A stretch of 64,000 nt of DNA from Natronococcus roseus. Lineage in GTDB: Archaea > Halobacteriota > Halobacteria > Halobacteriales > Natrialbaceae. Shown in pieces: positions 37,861 to 46,406 of this stretch. Where the stretch lies: positions 182,756-246,755 of the forward strand of contig NZ_JBHLJR010000007.1 of the NCBI RefSeq assembly GCF_043677095.1, written 5' to 3'. Both the position numbers and the translations under genes were made by a program. Each line of letters starts with the position of its first letter. The stretch's first letter is position 1. The notes beneath the pieces were generated by a model that was not told where the DNA came from, did no database searches, and worked only from the letters and a program-made list of their open reading frames with translations.

Positions 37861-38790
37861 ATGGTTAGGAAAGATAAGGATCACCAGTGTCCAACATGTG
37901 GCGATCAGTTTTCATCAAACTGGGGAATGAGGTCTCATCATAAGCAAGTTCACGGAGAGAATGTTATTTCGAACGAAGATATCCTCGAGTGGATTCGAGA
38001 TACAGCCGAAGAATTAGAGCGTACACCAACTCAAACAGAAGTTGAAGAACATGTAGAGCAATTTAATGTTGGAATGTGTTATAACCGTTTCGAATCCTGG
38101 AATGAGGCCCTACAAAAGGCTGGCTTTGAGCTCAACTTGGCACGGAACCCCACGAGAGAGGATTTGCTTAGTGAGATAGAAATCGTACGAAAGAAAATCG
38201 GACGTGTACCAACTACAGAAGAGATGGACAACCATGGACGATACTCTTCTACTACCTATTGGAAAGCGTTCGGCGAATGGAGCAATGCACTAGCTGTTCT
38301 GGGGCTAAGTCCACCTCATGAGCCGACCAAACCAGATCTTCTTTCTGAGGTTCAGCGACTACACGAAGAGATTGATCGAGTCCCAACAAAGCGAGATATG
38401 CTTTCGGATGGAAAGTACTCCTCTCAGGTATATTCAAACAGGTTTGGAAGTTGGAACAAGGCGATAAAGAGTGCTGGATTCAAACCAAATCTGGCACGGG
38501 GTGAGGTGACGTATACTCCGTTGGATTACGGTAGTGGTTGGAACGAAGAAAAGAAGGAACAAGTTCGAGAACGAGACGATCGGATATGTCAAAATCCTGG
38601 CTGCGGTAGGACTGAAGAGGAACATATTGAGGAGTTTGGCATGAAGCAGCCTGTTCATCATATCACTCCAGCAGATCAAATCAACAATCCAGAAGAGAGA
38701 AACGATCCAGACAATCTCATCACTCTTTGTTGTGATGGCTGTCACCAGAAGTGGGAGGGGATTCCTCTTCGTCCAGATAACCGGCCATAG
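37861..38790 (+). CDS. HNH endonuclease with C2H2 finger and three HNH-associated repeats
   Basis: The protein has 309 residues. The N-terminal C2H2 zinc finger is CPTCGDQFSSNWGMRSHHKQVH (residues 10-31, shown in part by Cys10/Cys13 and His26/His31). Three homing-endonuclease-associated repeats follow at about 39-210, each with R.PT..E, Y...F.SWN.A..AGF (for example RVPTTEEMDNHGRYSSTTYW). The HNH domain at about 235-300 has RDDRICQNPGCG, VHHITPADQ and DPDNLITLCCDGCHQKWEG. It should nick or cut DNA, with the finger and repeats giving sequence specificity. The arrangement is typical of free-standing homing-like endonucleases of haloarchaea and their viruses. Low GC and position beside another nuclease suggest a mobile origin. 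Confidence 0.9.
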   Translation: MVRKDKDHQCPTCGDQFSSNWGMRSHHKQVHGENVISNEDILEWIRDTAEELERTPTQTEVEEHVEQFNVGMCYNRFESWNEALQKAGFELNLARNPTREDLLSEIEIVRKKIGRVPTTEEMDNHGRYSSTTYWKAFGEWSNALAVLGLSPPHEPTKPDLLSEVQRLHEEIDRVPTKRDMLSDGKYSSQVYSNRFGSWNKAIKSAGFKPNLARGEVTYTPLDYGSGWNEEKKEQVRERDDRICQNPGCGRTEEEHIEEFGMKQPVHHITPADQINNPEERNDPDNLITLCCDGCHQKWEGIPLRPDNRP

Positions 38791-38881
38791 ATTCAACTAC
38801 AAGTATAGAAAGCAAATCAAACACAGGGGTTCTATAAGAGATCGTAGATGTTGGCAGAGTTGTGCTAAACCAAGGGAGCAG

Positions 38882-41800
38882 CTAGCCTCCGTTTCCGTTA
38901 TTCGTGTAGACGGAGACCGTTGTTCGAAGTTCCCGTCGAACTGCCTTCGGGACGCTTTCAAGCCCTGCAGCCGTCAAGACGTATCCGAGTTCCCCCTGCC
39001 AATCAGGATCTGTGTCTACGATCGATGCTTCCCCTAACGCTATCGCTAGTGATTTCCACAGCGATGCTTGCTCATACAGATCCGGTGCTTCGGGAAGGTA
39101 TCCAATGAGACTCTCTGGTGCGAGCACGATCAGTAGATCTCTATGGCGGGTGAATGAGACGTTGATGCGGTTTTCAGTCAGCAAGAATTCATCTTCAGCA
39201 GCGATATAATTTGGGTCAGAGACAGTTGCGTTTACCACCATCAAATCGCGTTCCCCGCCCTGGAATCGATTGACTGTCTCGACCTGAACTGCTTCTCCTT
39301 CCATCTCGTCCGCTGATGAGTCGTCTCCAGCGACTGTATAGCCGTGTCCTTGCAGCTTCGACTGAACACGGCCGCGTTGCGCATTGTGTGGCGTCACAAC
39401 ACCCACGTCAGTGGCAGGATCGGTTGCTATAACAAGCGCTTCCGTCAGTGCACTCTCAATAGGGTTCGATTGCTGGTACTGCTTCTGCCCCGTGTAGGTA
39501 AGCAGTGCAACTGTCGTTCCGTCATCAAACAAAGGAATAAGGGGGTCTTTGAGTTCCTCCATAACCGTTTGTACAGGTTCAATCCCGTCTCGACCAGACG
39601 AGTACTGAATCCTGTCTTGCTCGTATACAGACTGCTGCACGAATTCAGCCGTCCATTCTCCGAACCGATACGTCGTCTCCAACTGAATCAGCGCGATTTC
39701 CACAGCATCTGGATCACGTGGACACATAACCTGTGACTGTTGCTCCGATTCCAGTACGTTATCTCCTCGAAGGAGTCGGAGATAATCTAGTGTCGAGAGG
39801 TATGCCGCTGTCGATTGGATATCTCGGCGGCTTATCTCGTCCCAGTCGTGTTTTTGAACAGGTGGCAACTGTCGATGGTCTCCTCCGACGAGGACTTGGC
39901 CGTGTTCGTGGAAGCCGCTCCCAGCCAAAAGAAAGTTCGGCAGCTCTAGCATTGAGGCTTCATCCACGGCCAGCAGGTGCCACAACTGCTGTTCAGCGCG
40001 GGCCCGTTCGTCTGGATTCGAGCCAGGAGCTACTTCCTTGAGAAACCGCCACGACCGCGTCGTTGTCGCGAACACCAACGTCAGCGGCTGAGCTGTCGTT
40101 CTCTCTGTATCGTTGGCTACCGAATTCTCCTGATCAGACGTTGTAAACGAAAATAGCTCAGATTGCCCTTCCCCTCCGACTGTGGGCTCAGCTGAATCAG
40201 TGGATACCGATTTCCCGGTCCCGGTTTCATCCTGCAAATGTAGTGTTCCTTCCGATCGAAGGCGCTGAGTGATCCGACGGATTCGTTGAGCATGGTCCTC
40301 ATTGTTATAGTTCGCGTATGTTACGCCACCAATCGGTTCGGCTGGCTCTTCTCCGATCCGGACCAATTCAATATCGAGATTGGTAGCTGCTAACGGTCCC
40401 TCATCCATTGCTTCGTCCAAAAGATCAGCGACGTCCGAGAGCAGTTCGTCAATTGCTGTGTTTGATGGCGCAGTCACTAGCCCGTTTACACTCACACCGT
40501 TATGGGCACCTGCGTACAACCGTGCAAGTAACGCTGGTGCCATTGTTGCCGCGGTTTTGCCTGTCCCAGGCGGTCCTTGCAGCGCGACGAATTGCCGGCG
40601 GTCCTCGGTGATGAACTCTCGTTGTTTCCGGCTGGGGTACGTATCTTCGCCAACGTTCTGACGCAACCAGGTTGAAACGGCATCAACTCCATCCGGACCT
40701 CCACCTTCTGAGGAATTACCCGATACGAACAGAGGCGTTTCGGGCTGGTGTACATGTCCATGCCTGACTGCTTCAAGACGCTGATGAAGTGCGTTCGTAT
40801 CTGCGTGATCTAATGCTTGTTGGGCGCGTTCAGCTGTAATATCATCTGTCTGTGGATCAAGGATGAGCCACTTGCCTGGTTCAATGTGAACTGTGTAGTC
40901 GTCATCAGCATGGTTGGAATTAGTCGTCCAGTTTGCGTGCGGTTGTCCAAAGTCACCACCATCATTCCAGAAATTCCGGAGTGAGAATTGGATTTGATCC
41001 TTGTCGGTATCTAACTGCTGGATAGTCGCATTAACGCCCCGTTCGATCTCATAGGGTCGTGTCACTTCTGCTCCAACCATTCCTGGGTCATACGGATTGG
41101 CGACCATCCAAGACCCACTTGACGTACCTTGTGCTCCTTTCTGCCGGCAAGCACGTTTGACCTGTTCCCCCTCATTATCGAACAGTAGATCGTGTCCGTA
41201 GCGGAGCCGCCCAGTAACATGGAGTGTATTCCGGTTCTGCTCAACAACCTCAGTCACGTAAACAGGGATCGATTCACCTGCGAGTACCCGCTGCAGTGGA
41301 AACTGCCGATACAGTTGATGTTTCTCCTCCCGGTTCGCACGGTATTCCTCGTGGAGATATTCCTTAGCACCGTCAGCGAGTTTTGGTGGATCGAACGTGT
41401 CAATATCCAACTCTGCGATCGGAAACGGTTCTTTGCTCAACAATGAATCTTTGTAGCTGAGCGAGCGTTCGACGTGTTCCAGCAGATCGCACAGATGTCG
41501 CCCTAATGTTTGGACATCTGTCGGGCCAATTTCAGCCGTGGGGTCGCCATCACGGTACCGATACTGATTCAACTCGAACTCTGCCAGAGCAGACTCATCG
41601 ATGCTCTCTTTTTCCTCCCAGTTGTCGTCGATCCGTCCGACAGCTGCCCAAAGATATGCCAATGGAATTGATGCGTCGTGCCGCATCCGTGTGTTGATCC
41701 CATCAAACCGATCTGCCTCTTCTGGGTTGATCTTGATCCCGATTCCGTCGTTACTCTCGCCCTCGAGGTCATTCTTGCGGAGACTACGTTTTGCCTCTCG

Positions 41801-43636
41801 TACAAGATCATCTACGCTGATGTCGGGATACTCAGCGGCCGCGCCGATGTCGAACAAGCGACGCGAAAACACGTGCCGGATATCATACGTGTCTTGTGTA
41901 TTTGGTGGCGAATACGACCACGAATCACGGTCTCGCGGCTTGCTGTAAGCCCCATCGATTGACGGATAGAGTTCTTGATAGGCGTGCAGTAATCCGGGTG
42001 ACGGTGTCTCTAAAATAATATGAGACTCTATTTCTGACCGAAGCGTTGATACCATCGAATCATCCAGTTGCCCGGTTCCTTCCACTGCTGACCGGAGCGC
42101 TCCACTCTCCTCAAGATCCGGATGCCGGTCAAAGGCCTCAAAAAGCGCATTGTACTCTTCTTGTGTGTATACGTAGAAATGCAGTGGTGGATCGCTTTGT
42201 GCCGCCCCTTCCAACGAAAGTCCATCTGAGATCGTCCGAATCGCCTCAAAAAGCTCCGAACAGAACTGTTTGAGCAGCAATTGCTCATACTCGTCTGCAG
42301 CGGTAGTCTTGTCCGGTGCATCCTTAGAAACGACTGAGAGACGTTGCGGTGCGCTATCGCTTGCTGTGGCTGCAACACGCGCACTCAACTGGATTAGACG
42401 ATCCCGAAGGTGATCATATTGTACATTCAGATAGACTCGAACCATCGACCCGTTCTGCCACTCGTGGTTACCTGGAGCCTCGTCGTTGGGTTCGTCGTCC
42501 GGCAGTGAACAACAGCCACTCCCCGGTAACCAGTTCTGAGGACGATCACTGATTCCATCCGGTTTCGCTTGCAGTGCATCAAGCATCGCCTCTGCCCGAT
42601 ACACGAGTTGCGGGAACAATTCACCGACACCGGGCGTCCGAGACAAGGTCTTATACGTGTCAGTTTGAAACGACCCCCTCTTGTACGATATCGGTGTCCA
42701 GTCCTTCTCACTCGGGGTCTTGCACAGCGCAGCAACATCCGCAATTGTCCGCACCCCGTGCTTACGCAGCGTCTGCTGCTGTGAAACAGTCAGTCCAAGA
42801 AGCCGAATATCGCCGTACTCGAACGATTCCGTAACACATCCCTCATTGTATGGGCACGTACCGCACTTGCCGTCGAGTTGAAACTCAACACTCTCCTGAT
42901 CAGTTCGCAGCGCAGTCATCAGTGGCGACTCCGAATCAAGCAGCCGATGAATATCAGCAATTCTGGGGTCGATATCGAATAATGGGAGGGTCTCACGGGT
43001 AACCGGTGTCACCGATGTTTCCTGCGTAATGACACCACCTGAAATCGTAATGTGATTAATTGAGAGATCATCAGTCTGCTTGATGAGCTGCTGAAGGACC
43101 GCCGCATATGCCGCTGCCTGAATCTGGTGATAGACTTTCTCCTCGCTTGTCCGTTTGACGTCAATCACGCGGACTTCAGCGCCCGAAGAGGTGGCCCAAA
43201 TAAATATGAGGTCAGCATCACCGTGGATTCCCTGTCCATCAATTTCACCGGTTAAGGTCACTTGATACAGGAGTACCGGGCTCCCCTCCCAATCAGACTT
43301 AGCAGAGGTCGCTGCTCGCAGCTGCTGCAGTACTGCCTCGTGGTCGTTCTCGAGCCTCTTTTCCTCGTCATCACCTTGGCCGCAGTTGAATGTCTCTCGG
43401 GTGTGAGCATCAATTCGCCTGTACACCTCCGATTCAAATTCTTTCCCAGCTGACGACAGCAGAATATTCAGCGGATCAAACCCTTCCCGGAACTCCTCGG
43501 ATCCGTGGTTCGCTGTACCACTAATCTCCTGAATCCGATGTTTTGCATACCGTGCGCACTGCTTGTGGCTGATATACTCCGCAATGGCTGCCGGAGGCAA
43601 ATACTCTGGAACTAGTGTCCCCTCATTTTCACCCAT
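38882..43636 (-). CDS. RecB-like nuclease fused to superfamily 1 (Dna2/Upf1-type) helicase
   Basis: The protein has 1584 residues. An N-terminal PD-(D/E)XK module (about 20-265) has IHGDADLIFIWA, VRVIDVKRTSEEKVYHQIQA and the cysteines C27 and CGTCPYNEGC near 252, consistent with an Fe-S-stapled TM0106/Dna2-type nuclease. An HhH-like LGLTVSQQQTLRKHGVRTIA follows. The helicase core is C-terminal: LQGPPGTGKTAATM near 1018, LLAVDEASMLELPN near 1222, VGGDHRQLPPVQ near 1245, ETVNRFQGGERDLMVV near 1458 and INVSFTRHRDLLIV near 1488. It lacks UvrD-type motifs and belongs to the Upf1-like group. Probably a DNA-processing or defence enzyme. It converges with the HNH gene over 92 bp. Confidence 0.9.
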   Translation of the reverse strand: MGENEGTLVPEYLPPAAIAEYISHKQCARYAKHRIQEISGTANHGSEEFREGFDPLNILLSSAGKEFESEVYRRIDAHTRETFNCGQGDDEEKRLENDHEAVLQQLRAATSAKSDWEGSPVLLYQVTLTGEIDGQGIHGDADLIFIWATSSGAEVRVIDVKRTSEEKVYHQIQAAAYAAVLQQLIKQTDDLSINHITISGGVITQETSVTPVTRETLPLFDIDPRIADIHRLLDSESPLMTALRTDQESVEFQLDGKCGTCPYNEGCVTESFEYGDIRLLGLTVSQQQTLRKHGVRTIADVAALCKTPSEKDWTPISYKRGSFQTDTYKTLSRTPGVGELFPQLVYRAEAMLDALQAKPDGISDRPQNWLPGSGCCSLPDDEPNDEAPGNHEWQNGSMVRVYLNVQYDHLRDRLIQLSARVAATASDSAPQRLSVVSKDAPDKTTAADEYEQLLLKQFCSELFEAIRTISDGLSLEGAAQSDPPLHFYVYTQEEYNALFEAFDRHPDLEESGALRSAVEGTGQLDDSMVSTLRSEIESHIILETPSPGLLHAYQELYPSIDGAYSKPRDRDSWSYSPPNTQDTYDIRHVFSRRLFDIGAAAEYPDISVDDLVREAKRSLRKNDLEGESNDGIGIKINPEEADRFDGINTRMRHDASIPLAYLWAAVGRIDDNWEEKESIDESALAEFELNQYRYRDGDPTAEIGPTDVQTLGRHLCDLLEHVERSLSYKDSLLSKEPFPIAELDIDTFDPPKLADGAKEYLHEEYRANREEKHQLYRQFPLQRVLAGESIPVYVTEVVEQNRNTLHVTGRLRYGHDLLFDNEGEQVKRACRQKGAQGTSSGSWMVANPYDPGMVGAEVTRPYEIERGVNATIQQLDTDKDQIQFSLRNFWNDGGDFGQPHANWTTNSNHADDDYTVHIEPGKWLILDPQTDDITAERAQQALDHADTNALHQRLEAVRHGHVHQPETPLFVSGNSSEGGGPDGVDAVSTWLRQNVGEDTYPSRKQREFITEDRRQFVALQGPPGTGKTAATMAPALLARLYAGAHNGVSVNGLVTAPSNTAIDELLSDVADLLDEAMDEGPLAATNLDIELVRIGEEPAEPIGGVTYANYNNEDHAQRIRRITQRLRSEGTLHLQDETGTGKSVSTDSAEPTVGGEGQSELFSFTTSDQENSVANDTERTTAQPLTLVFATTTRSWRFLKEVAPGSNPDERARAEQQLWHLLAVDEASMLELPNFLLAGSGFHEHGQVLVGGDHRQLPPVQKHDWDEISRRDIQSTAAYLSTLDYLRLLRGDNVLESEQQSQVMCPRDPDAVEIALIQLETTYRFGEWTAEFVQQSVYEQDRIQYSSGRDGIEPVQTVMEELKDPLIPLFDDGTTVALLTYTGQKQYQQSNPIESALTEALVIATDPATDVGVVTPHNAQRGRVQSKLQGHGYTVAGDDSSADEMEGEAVQVETVNRFQGGERDLMVVNATVSDPNYIAAEDEFLLTENRINVSFTRHRDLLIVLAPESLIGYLPEAPDLYEQASLWKSLAIALGEASIVDTDPDWQGELGYVLTAAGLESVPKAVRRELRTTVSVYTNNGNGG

Positions 43637-43655
43637 TGTCTGTAGTCATTATTGG

Positions 43656-44159
43656 TCATCTCTTGGGACCTACAAAATGATATCGGCGCAGAATATACGT
43701 AACACTGTAATCTTCTTCCGTATCCACAGTGGTGATCTGAGCGTACTTCGTATCAGTAATCCGTTCAACAGAGAACTGATCCGCGCGAGTAAACTCGCCG
43801 AGAGCCGGTCCGCTCTCGAAACCGACGAAGACACTGACATAGCCACGGGCACGAAACCTCCGAACTCGGATAGAGTTGAGATTGAGATACTCCCGCCGAA
43901 TCTCAGCGTCCCCACCAGTCACCGCCACCTGGTGATGGAAAGCTCCAACGAACCCGCCGGTCCACTCGAAAAGCGTCCTGCAGAGTCCAACGGCAGCGCC
44001 GACTGAATCAAGCCGACGATGTCGGACACGCCGCCGGATCACCGGCTCGGAGTCGGCTACTCGAGGAACCAACACCGAGCCACAGCCAACGATTGCAGTG
44101 TCTACACAGTGTCGCGCATTGCCGACACATCGATTTTCCGTGATAGAATTTACGAACAT
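43656..44159 (-). CDS. Possible small protein upstream of the nuclease-helicase
   Basis: Weak gene call. The 167-codon frame has ATG MFVNSITENRCVGNARHC. Its C-terminal half is convincing as protein (YLNLNSIRVRRFRARGYVSV, FVGFESGPALGEFTRADQFS, YSVTYILRRYHFVGPKR, beta-rich). The middle is Arg-rich and less typical of haloarchaea. It ends 20 bp before the start of the 1584-residue nuclease-helicase and would form an operon with it. A plus-strand frame (43563-44006) overlaps but has the look of a shadow. Confidence 0.4.
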   Translation of the reverse strand: MFVNSITENRCVGNARHCVDTAIVGCGSVLVPRVADSEPVIRRRVRHRRLDSVGAAVGLCRTLFEWTGGFVGAFHHQVAVTGGDAEIRREYLNLNSIRVRRFRARGYVSVFVGFESGPALGEFTRADQFSVERITDTKYAQITTVDTEEDYSVTYILRRYHFVGPKR

Positions 44160-44262
44160 AATAGTGTGAAATTAGATATAGATATATAATGTCTCAAAAT
44201 ATAGTTGTTCAAAATAGAGTCGGCAGGAAAAACACTTTTACACTCTAGTACAACGAGGTACC

Positions 44263-45192
44263 ATGTCAGCCGAGGTAGGCCGCTTAGTAAGAAAATTGAT
44301 TAGTAATGTCACCTGCTACGATTGTGACTCAGAGCTGAATCTAAAATTAGAAGATTTAGACGAGGGATCTGATCTTCTTTATGAGGGTAACTGTTCATGT
44401 AGCGACTGTGATGCCAAATATGCCATAGAAATAATGGATACAGGCTATGCACTGGATTTAGATGCATACCGAACAGATATCGAAATTCAATCTGATATTG
44501 GCCAGATGGGGATAACAACCCGAAAAGAAAAATTGCAAAAGCAGACTCATCCAGCTAGGAATTTAATAGAGGGGCTAAATGAGTTGAAAAATGCGCTCTT
44601 GATACTTGATCAAAACCAAACACAAATTCATGATGTATGTGAAATAGTCCGTGAGGAAGGAATAATAGGAAATAGTGTAGCTCATCAAAAAGTAATAGCT
44701 GCATTGCACAACTACATGGCAAGCTCATATACTTTTGAAGAAATATTAAGCACTGTAGACCCAAATCTACCAACAGATGGCCCAGTCGAGTCCGCAAAGT
44801 CCGATTTTGAGGAAAGGAGTCGGGTGATTATTGGTCTAAGGATATATACTCAACATCATCTCTCTCTGCCATATTCTTTTACTCGTTTTAAGAATGAAGA
44901 CACAGACCAATGGGAAATGACGATCACTATAGCTTTAGAAGATGTCAAAATGATTGATTCGGACACAGATCGGCATCCACCTGACGGCTACATGAAGGGG
45001 TCCTCCCATCATTATAGCGGAATCGAAGGAGAGAAGATAAATGTCGAAAACCGAATTAATGCCCACTATACTAGTGCACAGAATTTGGTCTCAGAAATAT
45101 ACGACTATGCCAACGAGGTACATGAAGATGAAATTGAAGACTATAAAAAATCTACAACATACAAATATAGCGAAGATGAAAATTTAAACTGA
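44263..45192 (+). CDS. Low-GC zinc-binding protein of unknown function
   Basis: The protein has 309 residues and is clearly poorer in GC than its neighbours. The N-terminus has a C-x2-C...C-x-C-x2-C group: VTCYDCDSELNLK near 17 and GNCSCSDCDAKYAI near 42, a treble-clef-like zinc site. A helical middle (LIEGLNELKNALLILDQNQT, VIAALHNYMASSYTFEEIL) contains SVAHQKVIAALHNYMAS. The C-terminal part has IIGLRIYTQHHLSLPY and a long final helix. I do not recognise the family. A TATA-like CTTTTACAC lies about 25 bp before the ATG, compatible with a leaderless transcript. Low-GC single genes in haloarchaeal defence islands are often recent arrivals; no mechanism can be assigned. Confidence 0.72.
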   Translation: MSAEVGRLVRKLISNVTCYDCDSELNLKLEDLDEGSDLLYEGNCSCSDCDAKYAIEIMDTGYALDLDAYRTDIEIQSDIGQMGITTRKEKLQKQTHPARNLIEGLNELKNALLILDQNQTQIHDVCEIVREEGIIGNSVAHQKVIAALHNYMASSYTFEEILSTVDPNLPTDGPVESAKSDFEERSRVIIGLRIYTQHHLSLPYSFTRFKNEDTDQWEMTITIALEDVKMIDSDTDRHPPDGYMKGSSHHYSGIEGEKINVENRINAHYTSAQNLVSEIYDYANEVHEDEIEDYKKSTTYKYSEDENLN

Positions 45193-45286
45193 TATTTAGA
45201 ATACTAATATGGGTTCACTTTGATTAGGAGTAGTGAAGAAAGTGGCTTTGCTGGATAACAGCGACAAATAACCTCAATAAGGCCAG

Positions 45287-45412
45287 CTACTCTTCACTTT
45301 CTTCCTCGAGTAGCCGCCAAATGACGTCTTCATAGCTTTCCCCTCGAGACTTTCGCTCATATAGTTCATCAGCAAGTTCCGTAGTGACCCTGATGCTCGT
45401 GTACTCAGACAT
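45287..45412 (-). CDS. VapB-like orphan antitoxin (DUF7557-type)
   Basis: The protein has 41 residues. MSEYTSIRVTTELADELYER has the beta-strand/helix start of a ribbon-helix-helix or VapB antitoxin. SYEDVIWRLLEEESEE completes the C-terminus. The start was chosen because it matches the family's length, with upstream in-frame sequence lacking character. No VapC (PIN) toxin gene is adjacent, so it is an orphan antitoxin or a small DNA-binding protein. Confidence 0.65.
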   Translation of the reverse strand: MSEYTSIRVTTELADELYERKSRGESYEDVIWRLLEEESEE

Positions 45413-45595
45413 AGCCGATGATTTTGTCTCCGCCACCATACATCTACGTGTCTCACGTAGCACAATTAATGTATGCATGTATGATTGCATACTTTTATAC
45501 CTATGCAGTATGAACTGTGGAGTAGAGACCGAGGGTTGCCGAGAAGCTCTTGGCCGGCTGTTGGAGCAGCCGACCTCGGTCTGGGATGCAGACCA

Positions 45596-45889
45596 ATGTC
45601 AATTCAACCACGCACACCCGAAACGGTTTCGGCTCGTAGTCGCACCGACCACCGACCAGACTACATTCTTGTCGGCATCGACACCGAGGACGCACACCAC
45701 GTCTACCAAACCACCGACGAAACCGTCCACGTCATCCACGATACCGACCGAACCTGCCGCTACAACCTCGCCACCCACAACCAACGCATTTACGACTGGA
45801 TCGAGTACGTCAAAGCCGAACGCGGATTCACCACACAACACCTCTTCTCGAGCCTCTCCTCTGCATTCCCCAACGGTGACGACCAATGA
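45596..45889 (+). CDS. Unknown protein, first gene of a plasmid-type three-gene operon
   Basis: The protein has 97 residues, starting MSIQPRTPETVSARSR. A compact alpha/beta domain follows: PDYILVGIDTEDAHHVYQTT, DETVHVIHDTDRTCRYNLAT, HNQRIYDWIEYVKAERGFTT. No known motif. It shares a 4-bp overlap (ATGA) with the next gene (45886) and the 705-codon gene follows, so the three are co-expressed. High GC unlike the gene before it at 44263. Confidence 0.6.
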   Translation: MSIQPRTPETVSARSRTDHRPDYILVGIDTEDAHHVYQTTDETVHVIHDTDRTCRYNLATHNQRIYDWIEYVKAERGFTTQHLFSSLSSAFPNGDDQ

Positions 45890-46251
45890 GAGTCGCCACC
45901 ACCCCCACGCAACTGCTGGAGGGATTCCCAGTCGGCCCCCAACCCACCGCGTGCCAACACTGCGGGGACACTCTCCAGGAAGGCGACCGCGCGACCGTCT
46001 TCGCTGCCCGCCCAGCCGACACAGACCAGTGGGCAATCCATCGCCCCTACTGTCCGACCTGCAGTCCCGACACCATCCGCCACCCAACAGTCGGCTGTAC
46101 GGAACTCCTCGCGCAGTGCCGACTCGGCACCCGCGCTGATCTGGCCACCCAGCAGACCCGGCTGGTCGTCCTCGAGCCCGAACTCACTGACTCGAGTCCA
46201 CCGACCAACAGGGCCACCGACCCACGGGCGATGCCCGTCCCACCCCGGTGA
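45886..46251 (+). CDS. Zinc-finger protein, second gene of the operon
   Basis: The protein has 121 residues. A zinc knuckle pair, ACQHCGDTLQEGDRATVFA near 22 and YCPTCSPDTI near 54, forms one zinc ribbon around a beta hairpin. The tail is Pro/Thr-rich and probably disordered. It overlaps the preceding gene by ATGA. A further short in-frame stretch leads to the GTG start of the 705-codon gene 155 bp downstream. Function unknown; the ribbon may bind nucleic acid or the large partner protein. Confidence 0.65.
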   Translation: MRVATTPTQLLEGFPVGPQPTACQHCGDTLQEGDRATVFAARPADTDQWAIHRPYCPTCSPDTIRHPTVGCTELLAQCRLGTRADLATQQTRLVVLEPELTDSSPPTNRATDPRAMPVPPR

Positions 46252-46406
46252 GCGCCCTACCACGCACTCGCGCCGACAGCCCGTGAGCCACTGCACTCGG
46301 CTGTCCGCACTCTCCACACTCGCTAGGACTCGATGGCACGCCACCTCACTCACCAGTCAGCACGCCCCCAGCGCACACTCGAACTCCCACTCGAGGTGAG
46401 TCCACC

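Noticed and set aside
45384..46139. 251-codon Pro/Thr/His-rich forward frame
   Set aside because: Shadow of the two overlapping small genes at 45596 and 45886.
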